Shown here in pieces: positions 1 through 9,248 of a stretch of 64,000 bases of DNA. How positions within the stretch are numbered: the stretch's first letter is position 1; every line of letters starts with the position of its first letter. The DNA is taken from assembly GCF_019654975.1 (NCBI RefSeq), contig NZ_BPEW01000019.1, forward strand, positions 31,074 to 95,073, given 5' to 3'. The DNA is from Shewanella sp. c952. Lineage in GTDB: Bacteria; Pseudomonadota; Gammaproteobacteria; Enterobacterales; Shewanellaceae. The translations under genes were made by a program, and so were the position numbers. Under the pieces are notes generated by a model. That model was not told where the DNA came from, made no database searches, and saw nothing but the letters and a program-made list of their open reading frames with translations.

Positions 1-1230
1 GTAATGGCCTGTCGCTTAAGCTCGCTCGCTGTCGGTAAATCTGGCGTCAGCTACGAGCTACTCGAGCGCATAGAAACACTGCTAAACCTTAACATTACTC
101 CAGTCATCCCAGAGGAAGGCTCTGTCGGCGCCAGTGGTGACTTAACCCCACTGTCTTACCTCGCGGCAGTGCTAGTTGGTGAGCGTGATGTGATGTATCA
201 GGGTGAACGTCGCCCAACCAGCGAAGTCTATCAGCAGCTAGGTATTGTGCCGCTTACACTGCGCCCTAAAGAGGGCTTAGCACTAATGAATGGCACAGCG
301 GTAATGACTGCATTAGCCTGCTTAGCTTACGATAGAGCCCAATATATAACGCGTCTTTCAAGCCGTATTACTGCGATGGCATCACTCGTGTTAAAAGGGA
401 ATTCAAACCACTTTGATGACATCTTGTTTGCCGCCAAACCGCACCCTGGGCAAAACCAGATCGCGACTTGGATCCGTCAAGATCTCAATCATCACACTCA
501 TCCGCGTAATTCCGACAGGTTGCAAGACCGGTATTCAATTCGCTGCGCACCGCACGTCATTGGCGTACTGCAAGATGCACTGCCGTTTATGCGTCAGTTT
601 ATCGAAACTGAGCTAAATAGCGCCAACGATAACCCCATTGTTGATGCAGAAGGCGAGCATATTCTACACGGCGGACATTTCTATGGTGGCCATATCGCCT
701 TTGCCATGGATTCAATGAAGAACGCAGTGGCAAACATCGCAGACCTTATCGATCGCCAGATGGCTTTAGTGATGGATCAAAAGTTTAATAATGGCCTACC
801 AGCTAACTTGTCCGGTGCCATGGGTAAACGTAAAGCGATTAACCACGGCTTTAAAGCTGTGCAAATAGGCGTATCCGCTTGGACTGCTGAAGCGTTAAAA
901 AATACTATGCCTGCTAGCGTGTTTTCACGTTCAACTGAATGCCATAACCAAGACAAAGTCAGTATGGGTACCATTTCAGCTCGTGACTGCATCCGAGTTT
1001 TACAACTGACGGAACAAGTGGCAGCTGCCGCGCTGCTGGCCATGTCACAAGGCATTCGTTTGCGGATCGCTCAGCAAGAACTCGTGCCAAGCACTCTCAC
1101 CCCCTCACTAGGTAAGACGCTAGCGCAGGTTGAAGAAGATTTTGAACTACTTACCGAAGACCGACCGCTTGAGCAAACACTTCGCTCAACTGTAGATAAA
1201 ATCCAATCGGGTTATTGGGAAGTATGCTAA
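1..1230 (+). CDS. Aromatic amino acid ammonia-lyase (HAL/PAL/TAL family), 5' end outside the window
   Basis: The protein should deaminate an aromatic amino acid to an aryl acrylate, a plausible source of the aryl end group of the pigment made by this cluster. The MIO-forming Ala-Ser-Gly triad lies at residues 43-45 of the visible part, in GSVGASGDLTPL, and ELNSANDNP, GGHFYGGH and the Gln/Tyr regions of the family follow. Family members have about 510-540 residues; 408 are visible, so roughly 100 N-terminal residues lie to the left. The ATG at 4 is almost certainly internal because the frame is open from base 1. The residue that separates Tyr from His/Phe users lies off-window, so the substrate is not decided. 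A thioesterase gene follows 34 bp later on the same strand. Confidence 0.9.
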   Translation, partial: VMACRLSSLAVGKSGVSYELLERIETLLNLNITPVIPEEGSVGASGDLTPLSYLAAVLVGERDVMYQGERRPTSEVYQQLGIVPLTLRPKEGLALMNGTAVMTALACLAYDRAQYITRLSSRITAMASLVLKGNSNHFDDILFAAKPHPGQNQIATWIRQDLNHHTHPRNSDRLQDRYSIRCAPHVIGVLQDALPFMRQFIETELNSANDNPIVDAEGEHILHGGHFYGGHIAFAMDSMKNAVANIADLIDRQMALVMDQKFNNGLPANLSGAMGKRKAINHGFKAVQIGVSAWTAEALKNTMPASVFSRSTECHNQDKVSMGTISARDCIRVLQLTEQVAAAALLAMSQGIRLRIAQQELVPSTLTPSLGKTLAQVEEDFELLTEDRPLEQTLRSTVDKIQSGYWEVC

Positions 1231-1264
1231 TGCATACCAGCATTAAGCGGAGAGCTGTGAACTG

Positions 1265-1735
1265 ATGAAAGGCATAATAAGCACCGAGATCGAAGTTGTT
1301 ATTCCATTCCATGATGTCGATTCAATGGGTATCACTTGGCATGGCAACTACTTACGCTATTTTGAGGTTGCTCGCTGCCAGTTACTCGATAAGATCGATT
1401 ATGGCTACCGCGCAATGCAGAACTCAGGCTATAGCTGGCCCATTGTCGATCTGCAGATAAAGTATGTTCAATCGAGTACTTTCGATCAAAAAGTGATTAT
1501 CAAAGCGGCCATTGTTGAGTGGGAGAACCGCCTTAAAATTAACTACCAAGTGTTGGATGCAACCACACGAAAACGCATTACCAAGGGCTATACCATCCAA
1601 GCTGCAGTAGATATGCAAACTCAAGAGCTGTGCTTTGTGACCCCTGATATATTTCAGCATAAAATCGCAGCGCTAATTGCCGATGTCGAACCATCAAGCC
1701 CAGCAACAGGATCAGCTAAGGGCATAAGCCAATGA
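1265..1735 (+). CDS. Acyl-CoA/ACP thioesterase, 4-hydroxybenzoyl-CoA thioesterase type (hotdog fold)
   Basis: A 156-residue single hotdog domain. The N-terminal segment FHDVDSMGITWHGNYLRYFE carries the Asp (residue 19) and the HGNY turn typical of 4HBT/YbgC enzymes. In aryl polyene clusters such an enzyme sits between the ammonia-lyase and the LolA/MMPL export genes and is thought to release or edit acyl-carrier-protein thioesters; that role is inferred from context. The gene is preceded by a GGAGAG-like ribosome site and its stop overlaps the next start (ATGA), so the two are translationally coupled. Confidence 0.85.
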   Translation: MKGIISTEIEVVIPFHDVDSMGITWHGNYLRYFEVARCQLLDKIDYGYRAMQNSGYSWPIVDLQIKYVQSSTFDQKVIIKAAIVEWENRLKINYQVLDATTRKRITKGYTIQAAVDMQTQELCFVTPDIFQHKIAALIADVEPSSPATGSAKGISQ

Positions 1736-2457
1736 GTTTGATGCCGCTGAAAAGAGTGTGTCAGCAACTTACCTTGCTAACCACTTTACTACTGGCAAGT
1801 AGCGCAAGCTTTAGCGCCGATAACCAAATAGATTTTACCGCTTTGTTTAGCCAACAGGCATCAAGTAGTGAGCTTGAGCAACTGACGCAGCAACTATCAC
1901 CGAGTCCACAAGCAAAGGGACGGTTTACTCAGTATCGCTACTTAAAAGTACTCAAAAAGCCATTGGTGAGCCACGGTAATTTTGTATTTTCTAAGCAGCT
2001 TGGTATCGTTTGGCAGCAGCAATCTCCTTTTAGTAGCACCTTGATTCTACAAGCAGGCAGGCTAACGCAAATCGACAGCCAAGGACAAATACAGGTAACC
2101 GCCCAGCAACCTGCTAGCGCAAGCCAGTTATCACAGCTTATGCCAACCTTACTCAATGCACTGCTTAGCGGCGATCTGCACACGCTGCAACAGCATTTCA
2201 AGCTCAGCATCCATAGTGCCACCAGCAGCAATCCACAATGGCAGCTAGGGCTTATCCCTATTGACCCTATGGTGCAAAAGGCCATGCCTCGACTCGTATT
2301 GACCGGTGAACAGAAAATTCAAACCTTGACCCTATTTAGTGACAATCAAGACCGCAGCCGTATTGAGTTTTCCGAGCTTGTTGAACAACCATTAACTGAG
2401 CAAGACAAAGCGCGCTTCTCGCCCGCTATGGCAGATAACCTCAGAGAGAGCCAATGA
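1732..2457 (+). CDS. LolA-like outer-membrane lipoprotein carrier of the aryl polyene cluster
   Basis: A periplasmic protein of 241 residues with an N-terminal signal peptide (hydrophobic LTLLTTLLLASSASFS, cleavage around residue 29). The downstream sequence KGRFTQYRYLKVLKKPLVSHG followed by FVFSKQLGIVW matches the start of the LolA beta sheet. APE clusters carry a LolA paralogue next to an MMPL exporter, and the pair is presumed to carry the lipid-linked pigment from inner to outer membrane. The start overlaps the thioesterase stop, and its own stop overlaps the next start, both as ATGA. It is not chromosomal lolA, which normally sits beside ftsK/rarA. Confidence 0.8.
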   Translation: MSLMPLKRVCQQLTLLTTLLLASSASFSADNQIDFTALFSQQASSSELEQLTQQLSPSPQAKGRFTQYRYLKVLKKPLVSHGNFVFSKQLGIVWQQQSPFSSTLILQAGRLTQIDSQGQIQVTAQQPASASQLSQLMPTLLNALLSGDLHTLQQHFKLSIHSATSSNPQWQLGLIPIDPMVQKAMPRLVLTGEQKIQTLTLFSDNQDRSRIEFSELVEQPLTEQDKARFSPAMADNLRESQ

Positions 2458-4871
2458 GCGCCAAACTGCAGCTTGTGGCACTTGGCTTTCTATCCCAAAT
2501 AAGCCCAAATAAAAAGCTCGCTATCTGGTTGGCGTTAGTCGTTAGCACGCTAATTGCTGGCTGTGTTCAATGGCAGTCTGGTGCAAAAATTCAAACCGAC
2601 ATTTTAGCTATGTTGCCCAAAGTGAGCGAAAGCCCACTGACACAGCGAGCAATGGCATCCGTTGAACAACAACTCGCCAACAGGCTTTATATCGGGGTTA
2701 TTGCAGCAGATAAAAATCAAGTAATTAATGGCGCTTCCCTGTTAATGCAGCAGTTGAAAACACACAGTGCAGCGGTATTTACTGATGTTATCAGCGCAGA
2801 TATATCGCAAGCACAGACTTTAAATGCTTTTTATTTCCCCTATCGCTTTAACCTGCTCACCGATAGGCAGCAGCAACAGCTCAGTCAACAACAATGGCCG
2901 CAGCTCACTCAAGCCAGTCTACATAAACTCTATAGTGCATTTGGCTATGCCAATAGCGGCCTCATTAGCCAAGACCCGCTGCTGCTCTACCCTGATAACT
3001 TGTTAGCACTTGCTCCTAAGCAATCACTGTCGGTACAAAATGGCGTATTGCTGAGCACGTATCCGCAAAACCGCAGCGATACTTCCTCCAAGTACATCGC
3101 AATTGTAATGGCCAAAGGGCTACAAAGCGCCTTTAGTCCCACTGCTCAACAGCAGCAATTAGCCGCATTAAATCAAGCCATGAGCGCTGTTACTGATGAT
3201 AATGCAGAGATAAGTTTCATCAAGGCTGGAGCACTGTTTCATGCCGCTGCGGCTACAGATAATGCCAAGCAAGAGGTCTCAAGTATTGGGCTTATCTCGC
3301 TTATCGGTGTAATCGCATTGGTGTGGTTGGCTTTTCGCTCTGTAATGCCATTGACCATAGCTATCATTACCTTGAGTAGCAGCCTACTGTTTGCCATCGT
3401 GCTGACTCTATTGGTGTTTGGCGAACTGCATCTACTTACCTTGGTGTTTGGTACGAGCTTGATAGGTATTGCCATTGATTACTGTTTTCACTTTTACTGC
3501 GAGCGCCTCAATAATGCGAGCCTTGATGCTAACCAAACCTCATTAACTATTTTACCTGCTATATCACTGGCGTTAATCACTAGTATTGTTGCCTATGGCT
3601 CTTTAGGGTTAGCGCCCTTCCCTGGTATGCAGCAAGTCGCTATATTCTGCGCTGCAGGGCTCATTGGTGCTTACTTAACTTTAGTGTTTGCTTACCCCAA
3701 ACTGGCCAGCGCAAATCTAAAAGATAACCAATATCTACTCAATATAGCCGACCGCTACCAAGGCTTTATGCTTAAGCGTGTTATGCCATCCTCTCGATTA
3801 ACCAGTTGCATATGGCTACTAGCCGGCATGACTTTTACAGCGATTGGATTGAACCAACTTCGCAGTGACGATGATATTCGGCAGTTGCAGCACACTCCCA
3901 CAGCGATTCAGCAACAAGAAGACAGCCTGCGCACAGTGCTAAGTGGCGGCACTGACAATCAGTTCTTGCTGGTTCACGCTAATAGTGAAGAGGCACTTAA
4001 GTTGCAGCTTGAACAACTCGAGCCACAGCTTGAGTCGGCAACTAAACAACAGTTGATAGGAAACCATTTCAGTTTAAGTCGCTTTCTTCCGAGTGAGAAA
4101 ACCCAAGCGAGTAATTATCAGCTGCAACAACAGATCTATCTAGATAATTTAACTGAAATCTTAGCCAGACTCGGTATTGAAGAGAGCATAGCTCAACCAC
4201 TTGTGGAAGAGTATCGTGCCGCAAATGGCCGTTATATCGACGCAAATGCATTCTTAAACTCAGCAGCAGGCCAGCAGTTAGCTCCGTTATGGCTTATGCC
4301 AGAGCAAGGCTCAGACTACGGCGCTATTGTGATGCTTGGAGGCATTAAGCAACTTGATAAACTCTCAGCGCTATTTAGCAATAAACCTAACGTGCAGTTG
4401 ATTGATAAAGTCGCTGAGATCTCAAAGTTGATGAGCCATTACCGGCAACTCACCTTAGCATTACTGGTTATCGCGCTGGTTGCAGCACTGGCTATTTTCA
4501 GTTTGAGATTTGGCATTAAATTGGCAACTATCGTGGTTTGCGTGCCTGCTTTGTCAGCTTTATTAACCCTATCCGCTTTAGGTTTACTGCAGGCACCTCT
4601 GACGCTGTTTCACGCCTTAGCGCTGATCTTAGTGTTTGGGATCGGTATTGACTACAGCCTGTTTTTTGCTGAAGCCAAGCAACAGACTCGCGGGGTGATG
4701 ATGGCGGTACTAATGTCAGCAACCTCAACCTTGCTAGCCTTTGGTTTACTCGCCTTTAGCCAAACCCCAGCAATTAGCGCGTTTGGTTTAACACTACTAA
4801 TCGGTATTAGCTTTACCTTTTTACTCTCTCCCTTTATTCAGATTTTCACAAGGAAAACAGCCGAATGCTAA
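2454..4871 (+). CDS. MMPL/RND-superfamily exporter of the aryl polyene cluster
   Basis: An inner-membrane transporter of 805 residues. One helix near residues 22-38 is followed by a large periplasmic loop, then a block of helices from about 275 to 425. A second periplasmic loop and a second helix block from about 660 to 800 repeat the plan, as in MMPL/HAE1 proteins. The short repeats LIGIAIDYCFHFY in the first half and LVFGIGIDYSLFF in the second are the paired helix-4 motifs of the superfamily. It lies between the LolA-like carrier and the flavoprotein with overlapping reading frames, which supports export of the cluster's product. Substrate is inferred from context only. Confidence 0.85.
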   Translation: MSAKLQLVALGFLSQISPNKKLAIWLALVVSTLIAGCVQWQSGAKIQTDILAMLPKVSESPLTQRAMASVEQQLANRLYIGVIAADKNQVINGASLLMQQLKTHSAAVFTDVISADISQAQTLNAFYFPYRFNLLTDRQQQQLSQQQWPQLTQASLHKLYSAFGYANSGLISQDPLLLYPDNLLALAPKQSLSVQNGVLLSTYPQNRSDTSSKYIAIVMAKGLQSAFSPTAQQQQLAALNQAMSAVTDDNAEISFIKAGALFHAAAATDNAKQEVSSIGLISLIGVIALVWLAFRSVMPLTIAIITLSSSLLFAIVLTLLVFGELHLLTLVFGTSLIGIAIDYCFHFYCERLNNASLDANQTSLTILPAISLALITSIVAYGSLGLAPFPGMQQVAIFCAAGLIGAYLTLVFAYPKLASANLKDNQYLLNIADRYQGFMLKRVMPSSRLTSCIWLLAGMTFTAIGLNQLRSDDDIRQLQHTPTAIQQQEDSLRTVLSGGTDNQFLLVHANSEEALKLQLEQLEPQLESATKQQLIGNHFSLSRFLPSEKTQASNYQLQQQIYLDNLTEILARLGIEESIAQPLVEEYRAANGRYIDANAFLNSAAGQQLAPLWLMPEQGSDYGAIVMLGGIKQLDKLSALFSNKPNVQLIDKVAEISKLMSHYRQLTLALLVIALVAALAIFSLRFGIKLATIVVCVPALSALLTLSALGLLQAPLTLFHALALILVFGIGIDYSLFFAEAKQQTRGVMMAVLMSATSTLLAFGLLAFSQTPAISAFGLTLLIGISFTFLLSPFIQIFTRKTAEC

Positions 4872-6121
4872 GCACTCACGCACATCAAAACACCATAAGT
4901 GTTGAAGAAGTCGATGTCGCCATTATAGGTGCAGGTCCATCAGGTAGCATTGCAGCAAGCTTGCTGCATGCCCAAGGAAAACGTGTGCTAGTGCTTGAAA
5001 AGCAACATTTTCCACGCTTTTCTATTGGGGAGAGTTTGCTACCTTGCTGTATGCAGGTAATAGCAGAAGCCAATATGCTCGATGCGGTCAATCAAGCGGG
5101 TTTTCAATATAAAGATGGCGCCGCATTTAGATGTGGTGACCAATACACCACTTTTAATTTCGAAGACAAATTTAGCCAAGGTCCAGGTACCACCTTTCAG
5201 GTTGAGCGGGCAAAGTTCGATAAACTATTGGCTGACGAGGCTACCAAGCAAGGCGTTGAGATCCGTTACGGGCAATCGGTAGAGTCGGTAGATTTAGCCA
5301 ATGAGCCACAGCTAACCGTTAGCAGTGATACAGGCGAAAGCTACCGTGTTAATGCCAAGTTTATTCTTGATGCCAGTGGCTTTGGTCGAGTATTACCGCG
5401 ATTACTTAAGCTAGAAAAGCCATCAAGCTTACCAACACGCACAGCGGTGTTTAATCATATTCAAGACAATATTACTTGTAGCGATTTTGACCGTAATAAG
5501 ATCCTTATTAGCGTTCACCCACAGAACCAAGATATTTGGTACTGGCTTATTCCGTTTAGCGATGGCCGTTGCTCAGTTGGCGTGGTGGCAGAGCCCCATC
5601 AGCTTGGCGATCTAAGCGCTAATCTTGATGATGTATTGCTAGAGATGATCTCCCAAGAACCAGGGCTTAAACGATTGTTAGCCAATGCCGAACTGATTAA
5701 TGATAGCGGCATATTAAAAGGTTACTCAGCTAACGTGACCACCTTAGCTAGCGACAAATTTGCACTACTTGGTAACGCTGGCGAGTTCCTCGACCCTGTG
5801 TTTTCATCGGGTGTCACCATTGCGATGCAGTCCGCGTCTTTAGCGGCAAAAGCGCTGGTTAAGCAACTCGATGGTGAAAGTATTAATTGGCAAACTGAGT
5901 ATGCTGAGCCGCTGATGAAGGGGGTCGATACCTTCAGAACCTATGTGGAAGCTTGGTATGACTGCCGCTTTCAAGAAGCTATCTTCTATCAAGACCCTGA
6001 TCGCACTATTAAGCAGATGATCTGCTCAATCTTAGCTGGCTATGCATGGGATCAAAAAAATCCTTTTGTTAGCGAGTCTAAAAGACGCCTCAATATGGTT
6101 GTAGAACTATGCCGCAGCTAG
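4865..6121 (+). CDS. FAD-dependent oxidoreductase with flavin-dependent halogenase motifs
   Basis: A 418-residue flavoprotein. The FAD dinucleotide motif GAGPSG is at 22-27 and the PRFSIGESLLP block at 50-60. Three features usually associated with flavin-dependent halogenases are present: GFQYKDGAAF with a candidate catalytic Lys83, a WxWxIP motif (WYWLIP, 225-230), and FLDPVFSSG at 308-316, matching the F-x-x-P-x-x-S-x-G signature. Related proteins in aryl polyene clusters are mostly annotated just as FAD-dependent oxidoreductases. The brominated xanthomonadins show that aryl polyenes can be halogenated, so halogenation of the aryl head is a reasonable inference, but hydroxylation is possible too. 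The reading frame overlaps the exporter by 7 bp and the next gene by 13 bp. Confidence 0.75.
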   Translation: MLSTHAHQNTISVEEVDVAIIGAGPSGSIAASLLHAQGKRVLVLEKQHFPRFSIGESLLPCCMQVIAEANMLDAVNQAGFQYKDGAAFRCGDQYTTFNFEDKFSQGPGTTFQVERAKFDKLLADEATKQGVEIRYGQSVESVDLANEPQLTVSSDTGESYRVNAKFILDASGFGRVLPRLLKLEKPSSLPTRTAVFNHIQDNITCSDFDRNKILISVHPQNQDIWYWLIPFSDGRCSVGVVAEPHQLGDLSANLDDVLLEMISQEPGLKRLLANAELINDSGILKGYSANVTTLASDKFALLGNAGEFLDPVFSSGVTIAMQSASLAAKALVKQLDGESINWQTEYAEPLMKGVDTFRTYVEAWYDCRFQEAIFYQDPDRTIKQMICSILAGYAWDQKNPFVSESKRRLNMVVELCRS

Positions 6122-6732
6122 GGTATCGCTTAGCAACATTCGCCATTGTAGGGCTACTGCTATTAACGGGTTGTAGCCATACTGTGCAAAGACAGACCTG
6201 CGTTGAACTTCCAAGCGATGTGAGTTATTGCCTAGCGCCGATAGCGGGTAGCAGTCAGAGTCAACTGACGCCTATTATTGAGCGCAGTCTGACGCAAAAA
6301 GCCACCATAAAAACTCAATCGAGCCAGCATGAACTGTTAACCCAACTTGAGCTTACTGCGCAGCAGTTGACCTTAGTAGGTTTAGCCCCTCTAGGACAGC
6401 CATTATTCACGCTCACTTATGACGGCCACCAACTCATTAGCGAGCAAAGTACACTGCTCGGGTCGCAATTTAAAGCAGAGTATCTGCTTGCCATTATGCA
6501 GCTTATCTATTGGGATGAAGGCAGCATTAATCAGTATCTACAAAATGGCTATATACAAGGCTATAATTGCGATGCAGGCTATTGCCGAAGGCTTTATGTC
6601 GATAAGCAACACAGTACTGTTGACGATGAGCCGATTGTCACGATTAGTTATAGTCAGCAAGACCCATGGTCAGCTAACGTCAAACTCAACATAGATGCAG
6701 CGAGCTTTGAGCTCATCATCAACCCGTTATAA
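6109..6732 (+). CDS. DUF3261 lipoprotein of the aryl polyene cluster
   Basis: A 207-residue lipoprotein: the first 21 residues form a signal peptide with lipobox LLTGC, giving a lipidated Cys at residue 22. The rest resembles DUF3261, a family found almost only in aryl polyene clusters; the segment with GYNCDAGYCRRL contains a conserved-looking Cys pair. The biochemical role is unknown. An envelope function together with the LolA-like and MMPL proteins is likely from the tight, overlapping gene order. The start codon lies inside the end of the flavoprotein gene. Confidence 0.75.
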   Translation: MPQLGYRLATFAIVGLLLLTGCSHTVQRQTCVELPSDVSYCLAPIAGSSQSQLTPIIERSLTQKATIKTQSSQHELLTQLELTAQQLTLVGLAPLGQPLFTLTYDGHQLISEQSTLLGSQFKAEYLLAIMQLIYWDEGSINQYLQNGYIQGYNCDAGYCRRLYVDKQHSTVDDEPIVTISYSQQDPWSANVKLNIDAASFELIINPL

Positions 6733-6752
6733 ACCCGTTATGGTGATTTAAA

Positions 6753-7982
6753 GTGAACTCAAAGACTGCAATAGCAATAACTCAAATAGGTTTATGTACG
6801 CCATTAGGTGACAGTCCAACTGCCGTGCTCAATAACTTGATTAACGCCAATACTGACGGTATGAAATGGCGCGACGACTTGATGCCTGAGCGTGCTGCAC
6901 TTGTGGGTGAAGTCCGTACCGTATTGCAACCATTAGCCATCAAATGGCAGCGTTTTGATACCCGCAATAATCAAATAGCATTAGTCGCCGCTAAGCAGAT
7001 TGAACAGCAAGTCTTAGCAGCTAAAGAGCAATATGGCGCAGATAGAGTAGCGGTAATCATCGGCACCAGCACCTCAGGTATTGCCACAGGCGAGCAAGCT
7101 TTAGCTCAACACAGTGAGCATGGCGAGTTCCCGACAGGATACGATTATGCCCAGCAAGAACTAGGCGATACGAGCCAATTTTTACAGCATTACTTTGGCC
7201 TCAGCGGCCCCTGTTTGACGGTTTCTACAGCCTGTTCCTCAAGTGCCAAAGCCTTTGCTAGTGCTCGCAGAATGCTGAATGCCGACCTTTGTGATATCGC
7301 TATTGTCGGCGGTGTGGATTCCCTGTGCCAATTAACCCTCAATGGTTTTAACTCGCTTGAGTCTATATCTAAGGGACACTGCCAACCTTTTAGTGTCAAT
7401 CGTGACGGTATCAATATTGGTGAAGGGGCAGCGCTGTTCCTGATAGCGCGCGCAACTGAGCAAGATGAAATATTATTAGCTGGTGTCGGTGAATCAAGCG
7501 ATGCCTACCATATCTCTGCGCCACATCCTGAGGGTATAGGCGCCATTGCCGCTATGCAATCAGCGCTAAAGATGGCCCAGTTAGCGCCGGAGCAAATTAG
7601 CTACTTAAATTTACATGGCACTGCGACACCTAAAAACGATGCGATGGAAAGCCGCGCCGTTAACACCGTATTTAGTCATCACCCTCCAGCATGCAGTTCA
7701 ACTAAACCGTTGGTTGGTCACACCTTGGGAGCGGCAGGTGCGATTGAAGCGGCTTTTTGTTATCTACTACTTAGTGAGTTAAATACTGATAATCAGTTAC
7801 CACCACAAGTGTGGGACGCAGAGCAAGATCCCAATAACCCAGTATTACCTTTAGTCGCTCAGGGAGATTGTGCTCCACTACAGCATATTATGAGTAACTC
7901 TTTTGCCTTTGGCGGCAGCAATGCCAGCTTAATCCTCAGCAGAAGTACAGCAGCAACTAACCGAGCAAATGCAGATGTTTGA
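6753..7982 (+). CDS. apeO: Beta-ketoacyl-ACP synthase, aryl polyene type (ApeO-like)
   Basis: A thiolase-fold ketosynthase of 409 residues for polyene chain extension. The catalytic triad is intact: Cys161 in STACSSSA, His288 in NLHGTATP and His323 in VGHTLGAAGA. Because the Cys is present it is not a chain-length-factor subunit. The start codon is GTG, 20 bp after the DUF3261 stop, with only a weak ribosome site. The gene order ketosynthase–dehydratase–ketoreductase–ketosynthase matches apeO-P-Q-R of studied aryl polyene systems, and the symbol rests on that order rather than on an alignment. Its last 14 bp overlap the dehydratase gene. Confidence 0.85.
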   Translation: MNSKTAIAITQIGLCTPLGDSPTAVLNNLINANTDGMKWRDDLMPERAALVGEVRTVLQPLAIKWQRFDTRNNQIALVAAKQIEQQVLAAKEQYGADRVAVIIGTSTSGIATGEQALAQHSEHGEFPTGYDYAQQELGDTSQFLQHYFGLSGPCLTVSTACSSSAKAFASARRMLNADLCDIAIVGGVDSLCQLTLNGFNSLESISKGHCQPFSVNRDGINIGEGAALFLIARATEQDEILLAGVGESSDAYHISAPHPEGIGAIAAMQSALKMAQLAPEQISYLNLHGTATPKNDAMESRAVNTVFSHHPPACSSTKPLVGHTLGAAGAIEAAFCYLLLSELNTDNQLPPQVWDAEQDPNNPVLPLVAQGDCAPLQHIMSNSFAFGGSNASLILSRSTAATNRANADV

Positions 7983-8451
7983 TTTAACCACCCTTGCCAG
8001 CCAAGACGTTGAGCAGTTTATTCCCCATAGACAACCTATGGTGCTGATAAGTAACTTACTTGAGTTTGAAGCTGACAGCTTACTCACTCAAACCGTCATC
8101 AGCAGCACAAGTGCCTATTTTGACCCAACGTTAAAAGGTGTCCCAAACTATGTTGGCATTGAATATATGGCGCAAAGTATTGCCGCCCTAGCTGGAGTAG
8201 AAGCACGTCTTAGGGATGACATCATTAGAGTTGGTTTCCTGCTTGGCACCCGCAAGCTCAAGATGCATATTCCCCACTTTAAAGACGGTGAAACCTATCA
8301 AACCCATGTTACTCGCCTCTATCAAGAAGACTCTGGTCTAGCGGTGTTTGATTGTAAGATAATGCACAATGAGCAACTGGTTGCAGAGGCTAATGTTAAT
8401 GTATTTCAGCCGCAAGATACCCAAGCCTATATAGCTGAAGCCACTGACTAA
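7969..8451 (+). CDS. apeP: 3-hydroxyacyl-ACP dehydratase, aryl polyene type (ApeP-like)
   Basis: A 160-residue single hotdog domain. VEQFIPHRQPMVLISNL near residue 20 carries the HR-P-hydrophobic turn of FabZ/ApeP-like dehydratases, and GIEYMAQSIAALAG is the central helix. It would remove water from the 3-hydroxyacyl-ACP so that conjugated double bonds build up. The gene starts within the last codons of the preceding ketosynthase; an alternative ATG lies six bases further on. A 71-bp gap separates it from the ketoreductase, the only sizeable gap in this part of the operon. Confidence 0.85.
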   Translation: MQMFDLTTLASQDVEQFIPHRQPMVLISNLLEFEADSLLTQTVISSTSAYFDPTLKGVPNYVGIEYMAQSIAALAGVEARLRDDIIRVGFLLGTRKLKMHIPHFKDGETYQTHVTRLYQEDSGLAVFDCKIMHNEQLVAEANVNVFQPQDTQAYIAEATD

Positions 8452-8522
8452 CAATAAAAATAACATCACAGAAAACAGCATAATCCCGTTAATCAACGCT
8501 AAGGGGCTGTTAGGGAGAAAAG

Positions 8523-9248
8523 ATGACTAAAAGAATATTAATTACCGGTTCTAGCCGTGGTATTGGCAAAGCAGTCGCATTAAAGCTGGCAGAATCAGGG
8601 TTTGATATCGCCATGCATTACTATCAAAACATCAGCGCTGCGAAAGAAACCCAGCAAGCGCTAGAGCAACATGGCGCAAATGTCTCTTGCCTTAAATTTG
8701 ATATTGCCGATCGCGCAGCAGTCAAACAAGCTATCGAGCAAGATATTGAACAGCATGGCGCCTATTACGGCGTTGTCTTAAATGCAGGCATAAACTGTGA
8801 TACCGCCTTCCCTGCCATGACAGAGTCAGAGTGGGACAGCGTAGTGCATACCAACCTTGATGGTTTTTATAATGTTATCCATCCAACAGTGATGCCGATG
8901 GTACAAGCAAGGCAAGGCGGACGCATTATCACCATGGCTTCAGTATCCGGTATTGCAGGTAACCGCGGCCAAGTTAACTATAGCGCTTCAAAAGCGGGCA
9001 TTATCGGTGCAACTAAAGCGCTATCACTTGAGTTAGCTAAACGTAAAATTACCGTTAACTGCATCGCGCCTGGACTTATCGAGACCAATATGGTGTCAGA
9101 CGTTCCAAAGGATATGGTCAACTCTATTGTACCAATGCGACGTATGGGTAAAGCCTCTGAAATAGCAGGACTGGCTAACTTCTTAATGTCAGATGACGCA
9201 GCCTATATCACTCGCCAAGTTATATCGGTCAATGGAGGCATGATATGA
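8523..9248 (+). CDS. apeQ: 3-ketoacyl-ACP reductase, aryl polyene type (FabG-like, ApeQ)
   Basis: A short-chain dehydrogenase of 241 residues. The cofactor loop GSSRGIGK is at 9-16, NAG at 87-89, and the catalytic residues are Ser140, Tyr153 and Lys157 (YSASK). It should reduce the beta-keto group with NADPH during polyene assembly. The start is well supported by GGGAGAA 5 bp upstream. The stop overlaps the next ketosynthase start as ATGA, indicating coupling. Housekeeping fabG is normally in the fabD–acpP cluster, so this copy is dedicated to the pigment pathway. Confidence 0.88.
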   Translation: MTKRILITGSSRGIGKAVALKLAESGFDIAMHYYQNISAAKETQQALEQHGANVSCLKFDIADRAAVKQAIEQDIEQHGAYYGVVLNAGINCDTAFPAMTESEWDSVVHTNLDGFYNVIHPTVMPMVQARQGGRIITMASVSGIAGNRGQVNYSASKAGIIGATKALSLELAKRKITVNCIAPGLIETNMVSDVPKDMVNSIVPMRRMGKASEIAGLANFLMSDDAAYITRQVISVNGGMI

